From Ga0077560 sp046330395 (lineage in GTDB: Bacteria > Actinomycetota > Thermoleophilia > Miltoncostaeales > Miltoncostaeaceae): a stretch of 64,000 nt of DNA. The notes below the pieces were generated by a model. That model did no database searches. It was given only the letters and a program-made list of their open reading frames with translations, and was not told where the DNA came from. Positions within the stretch are counted from its first letter, which is position 1. Every line of letters begins with the position of its first letter. The DNA lies in the NCBI GenBank assembly GCA_046330395.1, contig JAXLSS010000005.1:1-64000 (forward strand), given 5' to 3'. Below are positions 42,944-50,125 of the stretch, one piece after another. The position numbers and the translations under genes are program-made.

Positions 42944-43548
42944 GACTCACCCGCTCCGAGGCCGGCGATGACCTGCGTGGCCGAGTCGTCGGCACCGGCG
43001 GGGGCCGGTGGCACCAGCCGCGACCCGCACTGCATGCAGAACCGCGCGTCGTCGTAGAAGGGTGCCCGGCACGACATGCACGCCCCCGCCTCCACCGGCC
43101 CGGTGGTCACCGGGGGCGCCGCGGCCGTGCGCGCCGCGATGAGCTGGGCGTCGATGGCCCGCACCGCCTCGTCCAGCTCGGCCACCATGCCGGCGCGGTG
43201 GCGCGCGACGTCCTCGCCCAGGCGGCCGTGGCGGTACAGCTCGAACGCCAGGCCACCCAGATGGAACAGCATCTCCTCACGCCGCGCCATCAGCGAGCGG
43301 CGTTCGCGGCGCAGGCTGGTGCCGCTGCGCGTGGGTGGGGGCGCGGCCTCCGGCGGGGCGGGGATGATGCCGGTGTCCTGATCGGGGTCCGGCGGGCGCT
43401 CGATGATCTGGGTCTCGTCCCCGGCGGGAGGCGTGCGCCGCCGCAGCCCCCATCGCCGCGCGGGGGCGGGGGCGGCCTCCCCGGCGGTGTCGGGGACCTC
43501 GGTGACGTCCTCGCCGGTGGCGGGGGTGCTGTCCTCGGGAACGGTCAC
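42940..43548 (-). CDS. zinc-ribbon protein with helical middle region
   Basis: 202 aa. The N-terminal 75 residues are disordered (Glu/Pro/Thr/Asp). A central helical segment (LRRERRSLMARREEMLFHLGGLAFELYRHGRLGEDVARHRAGMVAELDEAVRAIDAQL) has coiled-coil character. The C-terminal zinc ribbon is CMSCRAPFYDDARFCMQCG. No membrane helix is seen. The GTG at 43548 lies 7 bases from a TAGCAT box, so the transcript is probably leaderless; the open frame continuing upstream overlaps the divergent regulator gene and is not used. It is coupled to the SPOR gene, which also has a ribbon, so the two may interact. Family unknown. Confidence 0.72.
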   Translation of the reverse strand: MTVPEDSTPATGEDVTEVPDTAGEAAPAPARRWGLRRRTPPAGDETQIIERPPDPDQDTGIIPAPPEAAPPPTRSGTSLRRERRSLMARREEMLFHLGGLAFELYRHGRLGEDVARHRAGMVAELDEAVRAIDAQLIAARTAAAPPVTTGPVEAGACMSCRAPFYDDARFCMQCGSRLVPPAPAGADDSATQVIAGLGAGES

Positions 43549-43555
43549 GGCGCCG

Positions 43556-43561
43556 ATGCTA
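43556..43561 (-). promoter_or_regulatory. -10 box for leaderless zinc-ribbon operon
   Basis: Minus-strand TAGCAT ends 7 bases before GTG 43548. Confidence 0.5.
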
Positions 43562-43605
43562 CCCGGCGGGGCGGCCGCCGGGCGGGCGCCCGGTGCCCGC
43601 GTCCC

Positions 43606-43611
43606 TATTGT
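43606..43611 (+). promoter_or_regulatory. -10 box for leaderless XRE-type gene
   Basis: TATTGT ends 7 bases before ATG 43619. With the box at 43556-43561 it makes a 70-base divergent promoter with a leaderless start on each side. Confidence 0.5.
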
Positions 43612-43618
43612 GTGACGA

Positions 43619-43972
43619 ATGGAGGCAACGCCGCTGCCCTGGTCGAGCGAACCGTTCGGCGACGCCCTGCGGGCCGCGCTGACCGCCCGTGGCATGAGCT
43701 TCCGCGACCTCGAGTCGCGCTGCCTGGTGCCCGTGGGCAACCTGCACGACCACGTCAGCGGCAAGCGCACGCCGCCGGGGGACGATCTGCTGCGGCGCAT
43801 CGCCGAGGGCGTGCACGTGGACCCCGCGTACTTCCGGGAGTGGCGCGAGCGCCGCCTGGTGGAGGCGCTGCGCGGCGAGCCGCGGGTGGAGCTGTGGCTG
43901 TCCCGGCGGGTTGCCGAGGGCGGGCTTGGTGATGCCTGGGCTGCGCTGCTGGGCGAGGAGGGGGGCGCGTGA
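43619..43972 (+). CDS. small XRE-like helix-turn-helix protein
   Basis: 117 aa. Residues about 12-72 form a Cro/CI-type helix-turn-helix (FGDALRAALTARGMSFRDLESRCLVPVGNLHDHVSGKRTPPGDDLLRRIAEGVHVDPAYFREWRERRL). The recognition-helix region carries His-Asp-His instead of the usual polar Ser/Asn residues. The C-terminal 40 residues are helical. Probably a DNA-binding regulator; its own target is not apparent, although it sits divergent to the zinc-ribbon pair. Its TGA overlaps the GTG of the next gene. Confidence 0.75.
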   Translation: MEATPLPWSSEPFGDALRAALTARGMSFRDLESRCLVPVGNLHDHVSGKRTPPGDDLLRRIAEGVHVDPAYFREWRERRLVEALRGEPRVELWLSRRVAEGGLGDAWAALLGEEGGA

Positions 43973-44829
43973 GCCGGCGGGTGGTCACCGGCGCCACGGG
44001 CACCGTGGGGGCGGAGCTGGTGCGCCGCCTGCTGGGGGACGGGCACCAGCCGGTGGTGGTGGTGCGCGACCCGCTGGCGGCGCCCGCGCTGCGCGCCGCC
44101 GGCGCCGAGGTGGTGGTGGCCGACCTGGAGGTCGAGGGCGCCTGGCAGGCGCAGCTGCATGGCGCGGACATGGTGTGGCACCTGGGGCTGCCGCGGTTGT
44201 CGCCGCCCCTGCGGCGGCGCGGCGCGGAGCGGGATGCGGCACGTGCCGCGGCGGCGGCGGGCAACCTGCGCCGCGCCGTGGGGGATGCCCCCGTGGTGCT
44301 GGCCTCGCATGTGGTGGCCTCCGTCGCACCGGAGCTGCGCCTGGCCGGGGCCGTGCGGTCGGCGGAGCGGGCGCTGGCCCACCCGGAGTTACGGGTGGTG
44401 CGCCTGGGCTGGGGGTACGGGCCGGAGGGGTTCGTGGCGGCCATGGTGCGCGGGCTCGCGCAGGGGCGCTACCGCATCGTGGGCGCGGGCGAGAACCGCA
44501 TGCCCCTGATCGCCCCGGAGGATGCGGCGACGGCCCTGCTGGCGGCCGGCGGGCTGGACCCCGGCGTGGTCGTCGCCGCCGAGGACACGATCCCCACGCA
44601 GCTGGAGCTGGTGCACGCGGCGTGCGCCGCCATCGGGGCGACGCGTCCCGACCGGCTGCCGCCCCGGATGGCCGCGCTCAGCTTCGGCGGCGCGCTGGTG
44701 GCGGCGCTCACGGCCTCGGCTTCCGCGGACACCGCCGCCCTGACGGCGGCGGGCTGGGCGCCGGTCCGCGACTGGCGCACCGACCTGGTGGGGATCAGCC
44801 GGGGTGGGGTGGCGTCGGCTGCAGGGTGA
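43969..44829 (+). CDS. NAD(P)-dependent epimerase/dehydratase-like protein (extended SDR)
   Basis: 286 aa. Rossmann nucleotide loop VVTGATGTVGAELVRRLLGDGH at the N terminus, followed by VVVADLEV and WHLGLP typical of extended SDRs. The expected YxxxK catalytic pair is not apparent; the corresponding region reads AGAVRSAERALAHPELRVVRLGWGYGP. It may therefore be a non-catalytic or atypical member, or act in another reaction. GTG 43969 overlaps the stop of the XRE-like gene (GTGA), so both come from the same leaderless promoter. Its end overlaps the convergent gene by 35 bases. Confidence 0.78.
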   Translation: MSRRVVTGATGTVGAELVRRLLGDGHQPVVVVRDPLAAPALRAAGAEVVVADLEVEGAWQAQLHGADMVWHLGLPRLSPPLRRRGAERDAARAAAAAGNLRRAVGDAPVVLASHVVASVAPELRLAGAVRSAERALAHPELRVVRLGWGYGPEGFVAAMVRGLAQGRYRIVGAGENRMPLIAPEDAATALLAAGGLDPGVVVAAEDTIPTQLELVHAACAAIGATRPDRLPPRMAALSFGGALVAALTASASADTAALTAAGWAPVRDWRTDLVGISRGGVASAAG

Positions 44830-45124
44830 TGTCCGCCTTGGAGGCGATCCGTCCGTCGCGGTGGTAGGTGAGGTCCAGGCTGTCGCCCCTGAGGTCGCCG
44901 TACACGCCGACCCCCAGGAACAGCATGGTGGAACGCTTGAACCCCATGCGGGGGCGTGCGTGCAGGGGCGGGTCGAACTCCACGCGCCCGTCGCGCACGG
45001 TGATGCCGTCACCCTCGCTGCGGGGCTGGCCGTTGACATAGGCGATCACGGGCGATTCGGCACCCGGCGGCAGCGGCACCCACCACACCTCGTTGGCCCT
45101 GCGGAGTTCCTCGAAATCGGTCAT
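44795..45124 (-). CDS. small unrecognised protein
   Basis: 109 aa, no signal peptide or membrane helix. It begins MTDFEELRRANEVWWVPLPPG and contains VIAYVNGQPRSEGDGITVRDGRVEFDPPLHARPRMGFKRSTMLFLGVGVYGDLRGDSLDLTYHRDG, an alternating strand pattern suggesting a compact beta domain. No family is recognised. The ATG at 45124 lies 7 bases from a TAGTGT box on the same strand. It is divergent from the FAD monooxygenase gene. Confidence 0.7.
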   Translation of the reverse strand: MTDFEELRRANEVWWVPLPPGAESPVIAYVNGQPRSEGDGITVRDGRVEFDPPLHARPRMGFKRSTMLFLGVGVYGDLRGDSLDLTYHRDGRIASKADITLQPTPPHPG

Positions 45125-45131
45125 GCCCCGC

Positions 45132-45137
45132 ACACTA
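45132..45137 (-). promoter_or_regulatory. -10 box for leaderless small-protein gene
   Basis: Minus-strand TAGTGT ends 7 bases before ATG 45124. Confidence 0.5.
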
Positions 45138-45221
45138 ATGGTCGCCGCCGCCGAAATGGCCGGGCGCCCGCGGCGCGGCGTATGCTCGGATCGTTGGGCG
45201 TCCAAACGCGGGGGTCATGTG

Positions 45222-46244
45222 GTGAAGGTCGTGATCAGCGGCGGCGGGATCGTGGGGTTGACCCTCGGTCGTCTGCTTCAGAAGCGCGGGATCACCCCGG
45301 TGGTGATCGAGCGCATGCCCGCCGGGGTCTACATCCGGCGCGGGTACATGCTGGGTTTCCAGGGCTACGCGCCCTTGGAGGAGGTGGGGGTGTTGCCGGC
45401 GCTGCGTTCCGAGGGCTGGGACATCGCGCCGCGTGAGGATGGCTCGTCCGTGGCCGTGTGCGTGGAGGTGGGCAAGCTCATCCACGCGCTGCAGGAGGGC
45501 CTGCCCGTGATGTTCGAGCACACCGTCACCGCCCTGCGCCACGACGACAGCGGGCGCGTGGTGGGCGTGGAGGTGGCCGACGCCGACGGCACCGCCACCG
45601 AGATCGACGCCGACCTGGTGGTGGCCTGCGACGGCATGAACTCGCAGATCCGCACCATGGCGGGCCTGGAGGCCAAGTTCGAGCCGCTGCGGGAGGCCGC
45701 GCTGGCGTTCATGAGCCCCGAGCCGGGCGGGGTGTCCTTCGCCATGTCCTACATGAGCGACGGCAGCCACATCGGCACCCTGGGCTGGCCCGAGGGCTCC
45801 GCGGGTTGGCGCACGTGCGACAAGGTGGGCCAGGAGGCGGCGCTGGCGCCCGGCCTGGACGCCATCAAGGAGATGTGGTCGCGCCTGCTGCCGGAGAGCA
45901 CCAAGGGCGTCATGGGACTCACCTCCCTCGACCAGGTGCGCTACACCGAGCCCCAGCTGCTCACCACACCGCAGTGGTGGAAGCCCGGGGTGATCCTCAT
46001 CGGCGACTCCGCGCACTTCTTCGGGCCCGAGACCGGCGTCAGCTCCGGCATCGGGATGGGCGACGCCCACGCCCTGGCCGAGGCCATCCGTCAGAACCCG
46101 GATGACCCGGATGCGGCGTGCGAGAGCTTCGTCACCTGGCGGGCCCCGGTGGTGCGGCCATACGAGGCCATGGACCCGGGCCGGCAGCGCATGCGGGGCG
46201 GCCCGGAACCGGCGCCCGAGGAGCGCTGGCCCCCGCGCGCCTAG
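45222..46244 (+). CDS. FAD-dependent monooxygenase (PHBH/UbiH-like)
   Basis: 340 aa class A flavin hydroxylase. The FAD dinucleotide motif is VVISGGGIVGLTLGRLLQKRGITPVVIER, the DG motif lies in DLVVACDGMNSQIR, and the second FAD motif is VILIGDSAHFFGPETGVSSGIGMGDAHALAEAI. It hydroxylates an unknown aromatic or polyketide-like substrate. Two consecutive GTG codons (45219, 45222) are possible starts; the upstream frame is intergenic. TATGCT at 45181-45186 is a plausible -10 giving a leader of about 30 bases. There is no partner reductase, as expected for this class. Confidence 0.85.
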   Translation: MKVVISGGGIVGLTLGRLLQKRGITPVVIERMPAGVYIRRGYMLGFQGYAPLEEVGVLPALRSEGWDIAPREDGSSVAVCVEVGKLIHALQEGLPVMFEHTVTALRHDDSGRVVGVEVADADGTATEIDADLVVACDGMNSQIRTMAGLEAKFEPLREAALAFMSPEPGGVSFAMSYMSDGSHIGTLGWPEGSAGWRTCDKVGQEAALAPGLDAIKEMWSRLLPESTKGVMGLTSLDQVRYTEPQLLTTPQWWKPGVILIGDSAHFFGPETGVSSGIGMGDAHALAEAIRQNPDDPDAACESFVTWRAPVVRPYEAMDPGRQRMRGGPEPAPEERWPPRA

Positions 46245-46286
46245 GAGTGGGTGAGGCGGACCGGTCCGGGCCCCCGCGGGTCCGGA

Positions 46287-46874
46287 TCAGTCCGCGCTCC
46301 AGTGCAGCCCGCCCTCCCGGGGCTCCACCACGGGGTCGGCCGTGTACGCACGGACGGGGCGCCACAGGCACCAGACCACGCCGGCGCACACCATCAGGAT
46401 TCCCGCGCCGCGCACCGCCGAGGCCAGGCCCGCCGCCGCGCCCAGGTCGTTGAACTGCTCGGGTCCCAGCAGGTAGGCCCAGTCGTGGATGTTGCCGCCC
46501 ACCAGCTCCAGCCGCTCGTACGGCGCGTCGGCGATGTACACGGCCACGCCGTGGGCGGACAGCCCGGCCCAGCCCAGACCCAGGGCGCCGCCCACCGGGT
46601 CGCCCATGCGGCGGGCCAGGTGCCATGACACCAGGAGCGGCACCAGCACCTGACCGATGGAGCCGGCCATCACGTACAGCACGCGCGGGGCCCAGATGGT
46701 GGCCCAGTGGCTGGACTCGTGGATGCCCAGCTCCACCATGGTGAGGGGCAGGAACGGCGTGTCGGCCGCGTAGGTGCTGAGCCCCAGGGCCGCCAGCACC
46801 ACCGCCCCCAGCACGTGCCGCCACAGCCGGGTCCACGATGACGGTGCGGGGGTCACACCACCGTTCATCGGCAT
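46287..46874 (-). CDS. membrane protein with HESSH zinc motif (M50-like, uncharacterised)
   Basis: 195 aa, about five hydrophobic segments. The first luminal/membrane stretch reads PFLPLTMVELGIHESSHWATIWAPRVLYVMAGSIGQVLVPLLV, an HExxH zinc-protease motif followed by the Gly-rich membrane segment typical of M50-like proteins. A second conserved-looking stretch is GGNIHDWAYLLGP, whose His-Asp could complete a metal site. No PDZ or LDGG motif is present. The proteolytic role is unproven. The ATG at 46874 or the second ATG two codons later may be used. A small acidic protein gene lies 33 bases upstream. Confidence 0.7.
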   Translation of the reverse strand: MPMNGGVTPAPSSWTRLWRHVLGAVVLAALGLSTYAADTPFLPLTMVELGIHESSHWATIWAPRVLYVMAGSIGQVLVPLLVSWHLARRMGDPVGGALGLGWAGLSAHGVAVYIADAPYERLELVGGNIHDWAYLLGPEQFNDLGAAAGLASAVRGAGILMVCAGVVWCLWRPVRAYTADPVVEPREGGLHWSAD

Positions 46875-46906
46875 GGGGCGGCCGGCGGCACACCCCGTGC
46901 CGGGGA

Positions 46907-47218
46907 TCAGTCCTCCTCGTCGTCCTCCGGCTCGTCGTCGTCCTCGTGGGCCGACAGCACGTTGGGGAGGGTGGCGTAGAACGCGTCGAGCATCTCGCCG
47001 GGCACCTGGACGGTGATGCCCACCACGTGCACGTGGTCGCCGTGACCGTGGGCGTCGGTGGCCACGGACGCCCCGCTGAGGACGAAGGCGGGCAGCAGGC
47101 CCACCACGTCGAACTCACCCGGGTCGTTGACGTCCACGTCGAAGTGTTCCTTGACCGTCGCGACGAAGCGGTCGGCGTAGGTGGCCGAATCGGACGCGAT
47201 CTGGATGATGGTCTCCAC
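46907..47218 (-). CDS. small acidic protein with His-rich strand
   Basis: 103 aa, not recognised. It starts at GTG 47218 (VETIIQIASDSATYADRFVATVKEHFDVDVNDPG) with GGGAGA as ribosome binding site. It contains ATDAHGHGDHVHVVGITVQVPGEM in the middle and ends with a strongly acidic tail (EDDDEPEDDEED). The HGHGDHVHV stretch could bind a metal, which would suit its place beside an HExxH membrane protein, but this is a guess. TAGGCT on the minus strand at 47268-47273 may be its -10 box. Confidence 0.65.
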   Translation of the reverse strand: METIIQIASDSATYADRFVATVKEHFDVDVNDPGEFDVVGLLPAFVLSGASVATDAHGHGDHVHVVGITVQVPGEMLDAFYATLPNVLSAHEDDDEPEDDEED

Positions 47219-47286
47219 GGATCTCCCTGGTCGTGGTGGTGGGGCGCCGGGCCCCGTATTGCCGCGCAGCCTAACCGCCTCGCCGG

Positions 47287-48303
47287 TCAGCCCCGGCGGG
47301 TGGTGACGCGGATCTTCGGCGCCACCCAGGTCCAGTTCTGCCAGCAACAGAACTGGCGGCCGGGCAGCTCCTGCAGGCGGTCCCAGGGGAAGGTCCGCAG
47401 CAGGGCCTTGCGGTCGGCGTTCCCCAGCATGGCCGTGAACGGGTCGGCGGCGAGGTTGATGGGGTCCTGGCCGTACAGGGTCACCGCACCGGCCTTGTCG
47501 CGCACGATGACGCCGTACCGCTGGGCGGCCACCGCCAGCATCCGCACGAATGGGTGCAGGTGCAGCGCGGCGATGTTCAGGGTGGGGTCCAGCCGGAAGC
47601 GGGTGCCCTCCATGGGCGCGTCCGGGTTGGTGGACCAGCCGTCGGTGCGGGTGGCGGGCAGCGTCAGTCGCTCCCGCAGGGGTTCGGGCACCGCGATGGC
47701 CAGGGCGTGGTCGATGACGCCACGGCGCATGTCCCGGGCCGTGACGATGCCGGCGGCGGCCGGGAGCCCCGATGCCGTGGCGCCGTACGGCGCCTCGATG
47801 ATGCCCGGGGAGCGTGACTCGTTGAGGATGCGGGCGCCGGCCGCGGCGGTGTACCCGGTGGCGGGGTCCCCGTGGAACTGCCAGAACTCCCACATGGTGT
47901 CGGTGGCGGGCTGGAGGATCACGATGTGGCCGTCGGTGCCGGCCGCGGGGCGGGCGTTGGCCGGCACCGGGACGGTGCTCCACCGGAAGCTGCTGCCCCT
48001 GCGCTGGGTCACCGCGTGGTCGACGCTGACGCGCACGCGGGGCACCTTCGGCCCGACGCGGTAGACGGGGATGCTGAACGACTCGATGTTCATCCATGGG
48101 CCGCCGTAGGCGTCCATCTGCCGCACCAGCTCGGCCACCATGGCGGCCGAGTCGGTGGCGGTGCCGGCCCGGGGGTTGAGCTGGTGGTTCCACACGCTGG
48201 TGGGGGAGAAGAACTCGGGTCGCGTGGCGGCGGGGGTGGCCGCCGGGGCGGCGACCAGCGCGGCCGTTGCCGTCGCGAGGGCGATTCGGGCACGGGTCCT
48301 CAT
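47287..48303 (-). CDS. secreted protein, distant paralogue of the one at 6646-7548
   Basis: 338 aa. ATG 48303 opens a signal peptide (MRTRARIALATATAALVAAPAATPAAT). Blocks match the 6.6 kb protein in the same order: FFSPTSVWNHQL, SIPVYRVG, DGHIVILQPATDTMWEFWQF, TGYTAAAGARI, GLPAAAGIVTARDMRRGVIDHAL, GTRFRLDP and YGVIVRDKAGAVTLYG. The relation is by visual block alignment, not a computed score. The C-terminal RQFCCWQNWTWVAPKI contains a Cys pair. Function is unknown and probably extracellular. Confidence 0.72.
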   Translation of the reverse strand: MRTRARIALATATAALVAAPAATPAATRPEFFSPTSVWNHQLNPRAGTATDSAAMVAELVRQMDAYGGPWMNIESFSIPVYRVGPKVPRVRVSVDHAVTQRRGSSFRWSTVPVPANARPAAGTDGHIVILQPATDTMWEFWQFHGDPATGYTAAAGARILNESRSPGIIEAPYGATASGLPAAAGIVTARDMRRGVIDHALAIAVPEPLRERLTLPATRTDGWSTNPDAPMEGTRFRLDPTLNIAALHLHPFVRMLAVAAQRYGVIVRDKAGAVTLYGQDPINLAADPFTAMLGNADRKALLRTFPWDRLQELPGRQFCCWQNWTWVAPKIRVTTRRG

Positions 48304-48312
48304 GCGGGGCCC

Positions 48313-48318
48313 ACCGTA
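48313..48318 (-). promoter_or_regulatory. possible -10 box for the secreted protein gene
   Basis: Minus-strand TACGGT ends 9 bases before ATG 48303; weaker than the other examples. Confidence 0.3.
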
Positions 48319-48373
48319 CCTGCTCCCCCCGGGCGGCGCCGTGGGCCCGGGTGCGTGTTGCACCCGATCGCGG

Positions 48374-49144
48374 TCAGCGGGGGACGGTGCGCAGGGCGTC
48401 CGCGGTGTCGCCCGCGGGCACGAACTCCAGGCCCACCGCGCCGCGGTATCCCAGGGCGGCCAGTGCGGACAGGAGGTCCGGCAGCGACAGGGTGCCGGTG
48501 CCCGGTGCGCCGCGCCCCGGGCAGTCGGCGAACTGCACGTGGCCCACCAGGCCGGCCACGCGGTGCAGTTCGGTCACCGGGTCCAGGCCGGCCATGGCGG
48601 CGTGGTAGGCGTCGAACAGCAGGCGCACCGACGGGTGGTCAACATCGCGCACGAACCGTGCGGCAGCCTTTGGGGTGGGCAGCAGCGGTGCGTCCACGTC
48701 CACCGGGTTGAGGTGCTCCACCACGATGCGCCCCCCGAGCGTGGCCACCGCCGTGGCCGCGGCGCGCACGGTGGCCACGGCCGTGTCCCACTGCTCGCCC
48801 TCGGGCATGCCGGCCAGCACGCGGCCCACCAGCAGGTTCACCGTCCCGCCACCGGCGGCCACCGCCACGCGGGCGGCGTCGACGGCCGCTGCCACCGCCT
48901 CCCCGGCGCGTTCCGGCACGTTGCAGAACCCGCGCTCGCCGGCCGCCAGGTCGCCGCCGTCGGCGTTCACCGCCGCCGCCCGGAGGCCGGCCCGCTGCAC
49001 CGCCGCGGCCCACCCCATGGGGTCGGGGGCGGGCGGCCACCACGTCTCCACCAGGGTGAACCCCGCGGCGGCGGCCAGGGCCGGCCGCTCGAGGGGCGGG
49101 GCCTCGGTGAACAGTGTGGACAGGTGGGCCGACAGGGTGCTCAC
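48374..49144 (-). CDS. hydroxypyruvate-isomerase-like TIM-barrel protein
   Basis: 256 aa of the AP-endonuclease-2/xylose-isomerase-like TIM barrel superfamily. The metal and substrate motifs follow the Hyi pattern: VVEHLNPVDVD, LLFDAYHAAM, GHVQFADCPGRGAPGTG and GLEFVPAG. Hyi interconverts hydroxypyruvate and tartronate semialdehyde. The GTG at 49144 overlaps the stop of the dehydrogenase gene (GTGA). The pair resembles isomerase plus beta-hydroxyacid dehydrogenase couples of glyoxylate metabolism, but the dehydrogenase here belongs to the 3-hydroxyacyl-CoA type, so the pathway is uncertain. Confidence 0.78.
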   Translation of the reverse strand: MSTLSAHLSTLFTEAPPLERPALAAAAGFTLVETWWPPAPDPMGWAAAVQRAGLRAAAVNADGGDLAAGERGFCNVPERAGEAVAAAVDAARVAVAAGGGTVNLLVGRVLAGMPEGEQWDTAVATVRAAATAVATLGGRIVVEHLNPVDVDAPLLPTPKAAARFVRDVDHPSVRLLFDAYHAAMAGLDPVTELHRVAGLVGHVQFADCPGRGAPGTGTLSLPDLLSALAALGYRGAVGLEFVPAGDTADALRTVPR

Positions 49145-50031
49145 GCGCCCAGCTCCCGGCGGCGCCGTGTGAACTCCCGCGCCGACCGCAGGGCGTCGGC
49201 GCGCAGCGCGGCCACCGCGTCGGCCCGCTCGCCCCGCGTCCACGGCGCCAGCGGTGTGCCCGACTCGGCGTGCTCGGTGAGCAGCGGCGGCGCCTCGGTG
49301 CCCGACGCGAGGTGGGGGAACAGCTGCCCGCAGATGGTGGCGAACGTGCGCAGCCCGCCCAGGTCGGCGGTGGCCAGGGGCCCGGCGGCCACCCAGCGGG
49401 CCGCGAGGCCGTCGGCCACGGCGGCGTCCACGTCCTCGGCGCTGGCGACGCCCTCCTGCACCATGTGCAGGCATTCGCGCAGCACCGCGAACTGCACGCG
49501 GTTCCAGATGAACCCGGGCACATCAGCCCGCACAAGCAGCGGGGTCTTGCCCATGGCGGTGCCGAACTCCCGCAGCCGCGCGGTGGTGGCCGCGCTGGTG
49601 CGCGGGCCCGGGATGACCTCCACCACTCCCGTCAGGTGGGCGGGCTTGAGGAAGTGCAGGCCGCCGAAGCGCTCCGGGCCCACCACGGCCTCGGCGATGT
49701 CGCCCACGCGCAGGCTGGAGGTGTTGGTGGCGATCACCGCGTCGGGGGCGCAGCGCGGCGTCACGTCGCGCATGAGCGCGCGTTTGGCCTCCAGGTCCTC
49801 GGTGATGGTCTCCACCACCAGCTCGGCGGCCGCGAAGGGGGCGTCGGCGATGGCCGCGGCAGCAGGGGGCGGCGAGCCGTCGCCACGCAACGCGGCGGCG
49901 CGGGCGGCGGCATCGGCGGCCCGGGAGGCGCTGCGGCCGGCGATGGTGATGTGCACGCCCGCCGCGCCCAGGGCGGCGGCGATTTCCGGGCCCATGGCGC
50001 CGGTGCCGATGACGATGGCCGTGGACGGCAT
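49141..50031 (-). CDS. 3-hydroxyacyl-CoA dehydrogenase
   Basis: 296 aa single-domain NAD enzyme. The dinucleotide loop is VIGTGAMGPEIAAALGAAGV, catalytic-region motifs are TNTSSLRVGDIA, GLHFLKPAHLTGVVEVIPG (the HFxxPxxxxxLVEV signature) and DVPGFIWNRVQFAVLRE, and the C-terminal helical dimerisation domain follows. It oxidises 3-hydroxyacyl-CoA or a related hydroxy acid. The ATG at 50031 lies 6 bases from a TAGACT box; no ribosome binding site. It is coupled with the downstream isomerase-like gene. Confidence 0.87.
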   Translation of the reverse strand: MPSTAIVIGTGAMGPEIAAALGAAGVHITIAGRSASRAADAAARAAALRGDGSPPPAAAAIADAPFAAAELVVETITEDLEAKRALMRDVTPRCAPDAVIATNTSSLRVGDIAEAVVGPERFGGLHFLKPAHLTGVVEVIPGPRTSAATTARLREFGTAMGKTPLLVRADVPGFIWNRVQFAVLRECLHMVQEGVASAEDVDAAVADGLAARWVAAGPLATADLGGLRTFATICGQLFPHLASGTEAPPLLTEHAESGTPLAPWTRGERADAVAALRADALRSAREFTRRRRELGA

Positions 50032-50037
50032 CCTCGG

Positions 50038-50043
50038 AGTCTA
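50038..50043 (-). promoter_or_regulatory. -10 box for leaderless dehydrogenase transcript
   Basis: Minus-strand TAGACT ends 6 bases before ATG 50031. Confidence 0.5.
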
Positions 50044-50125
50044 GTGGGGGGCCGTTCCGACACCTGTCGCTGGCCGATCGTCCGGGTGCACTGACCGAAG
50101 GTTCAGGTTTGGTGCGGACCCGCCG

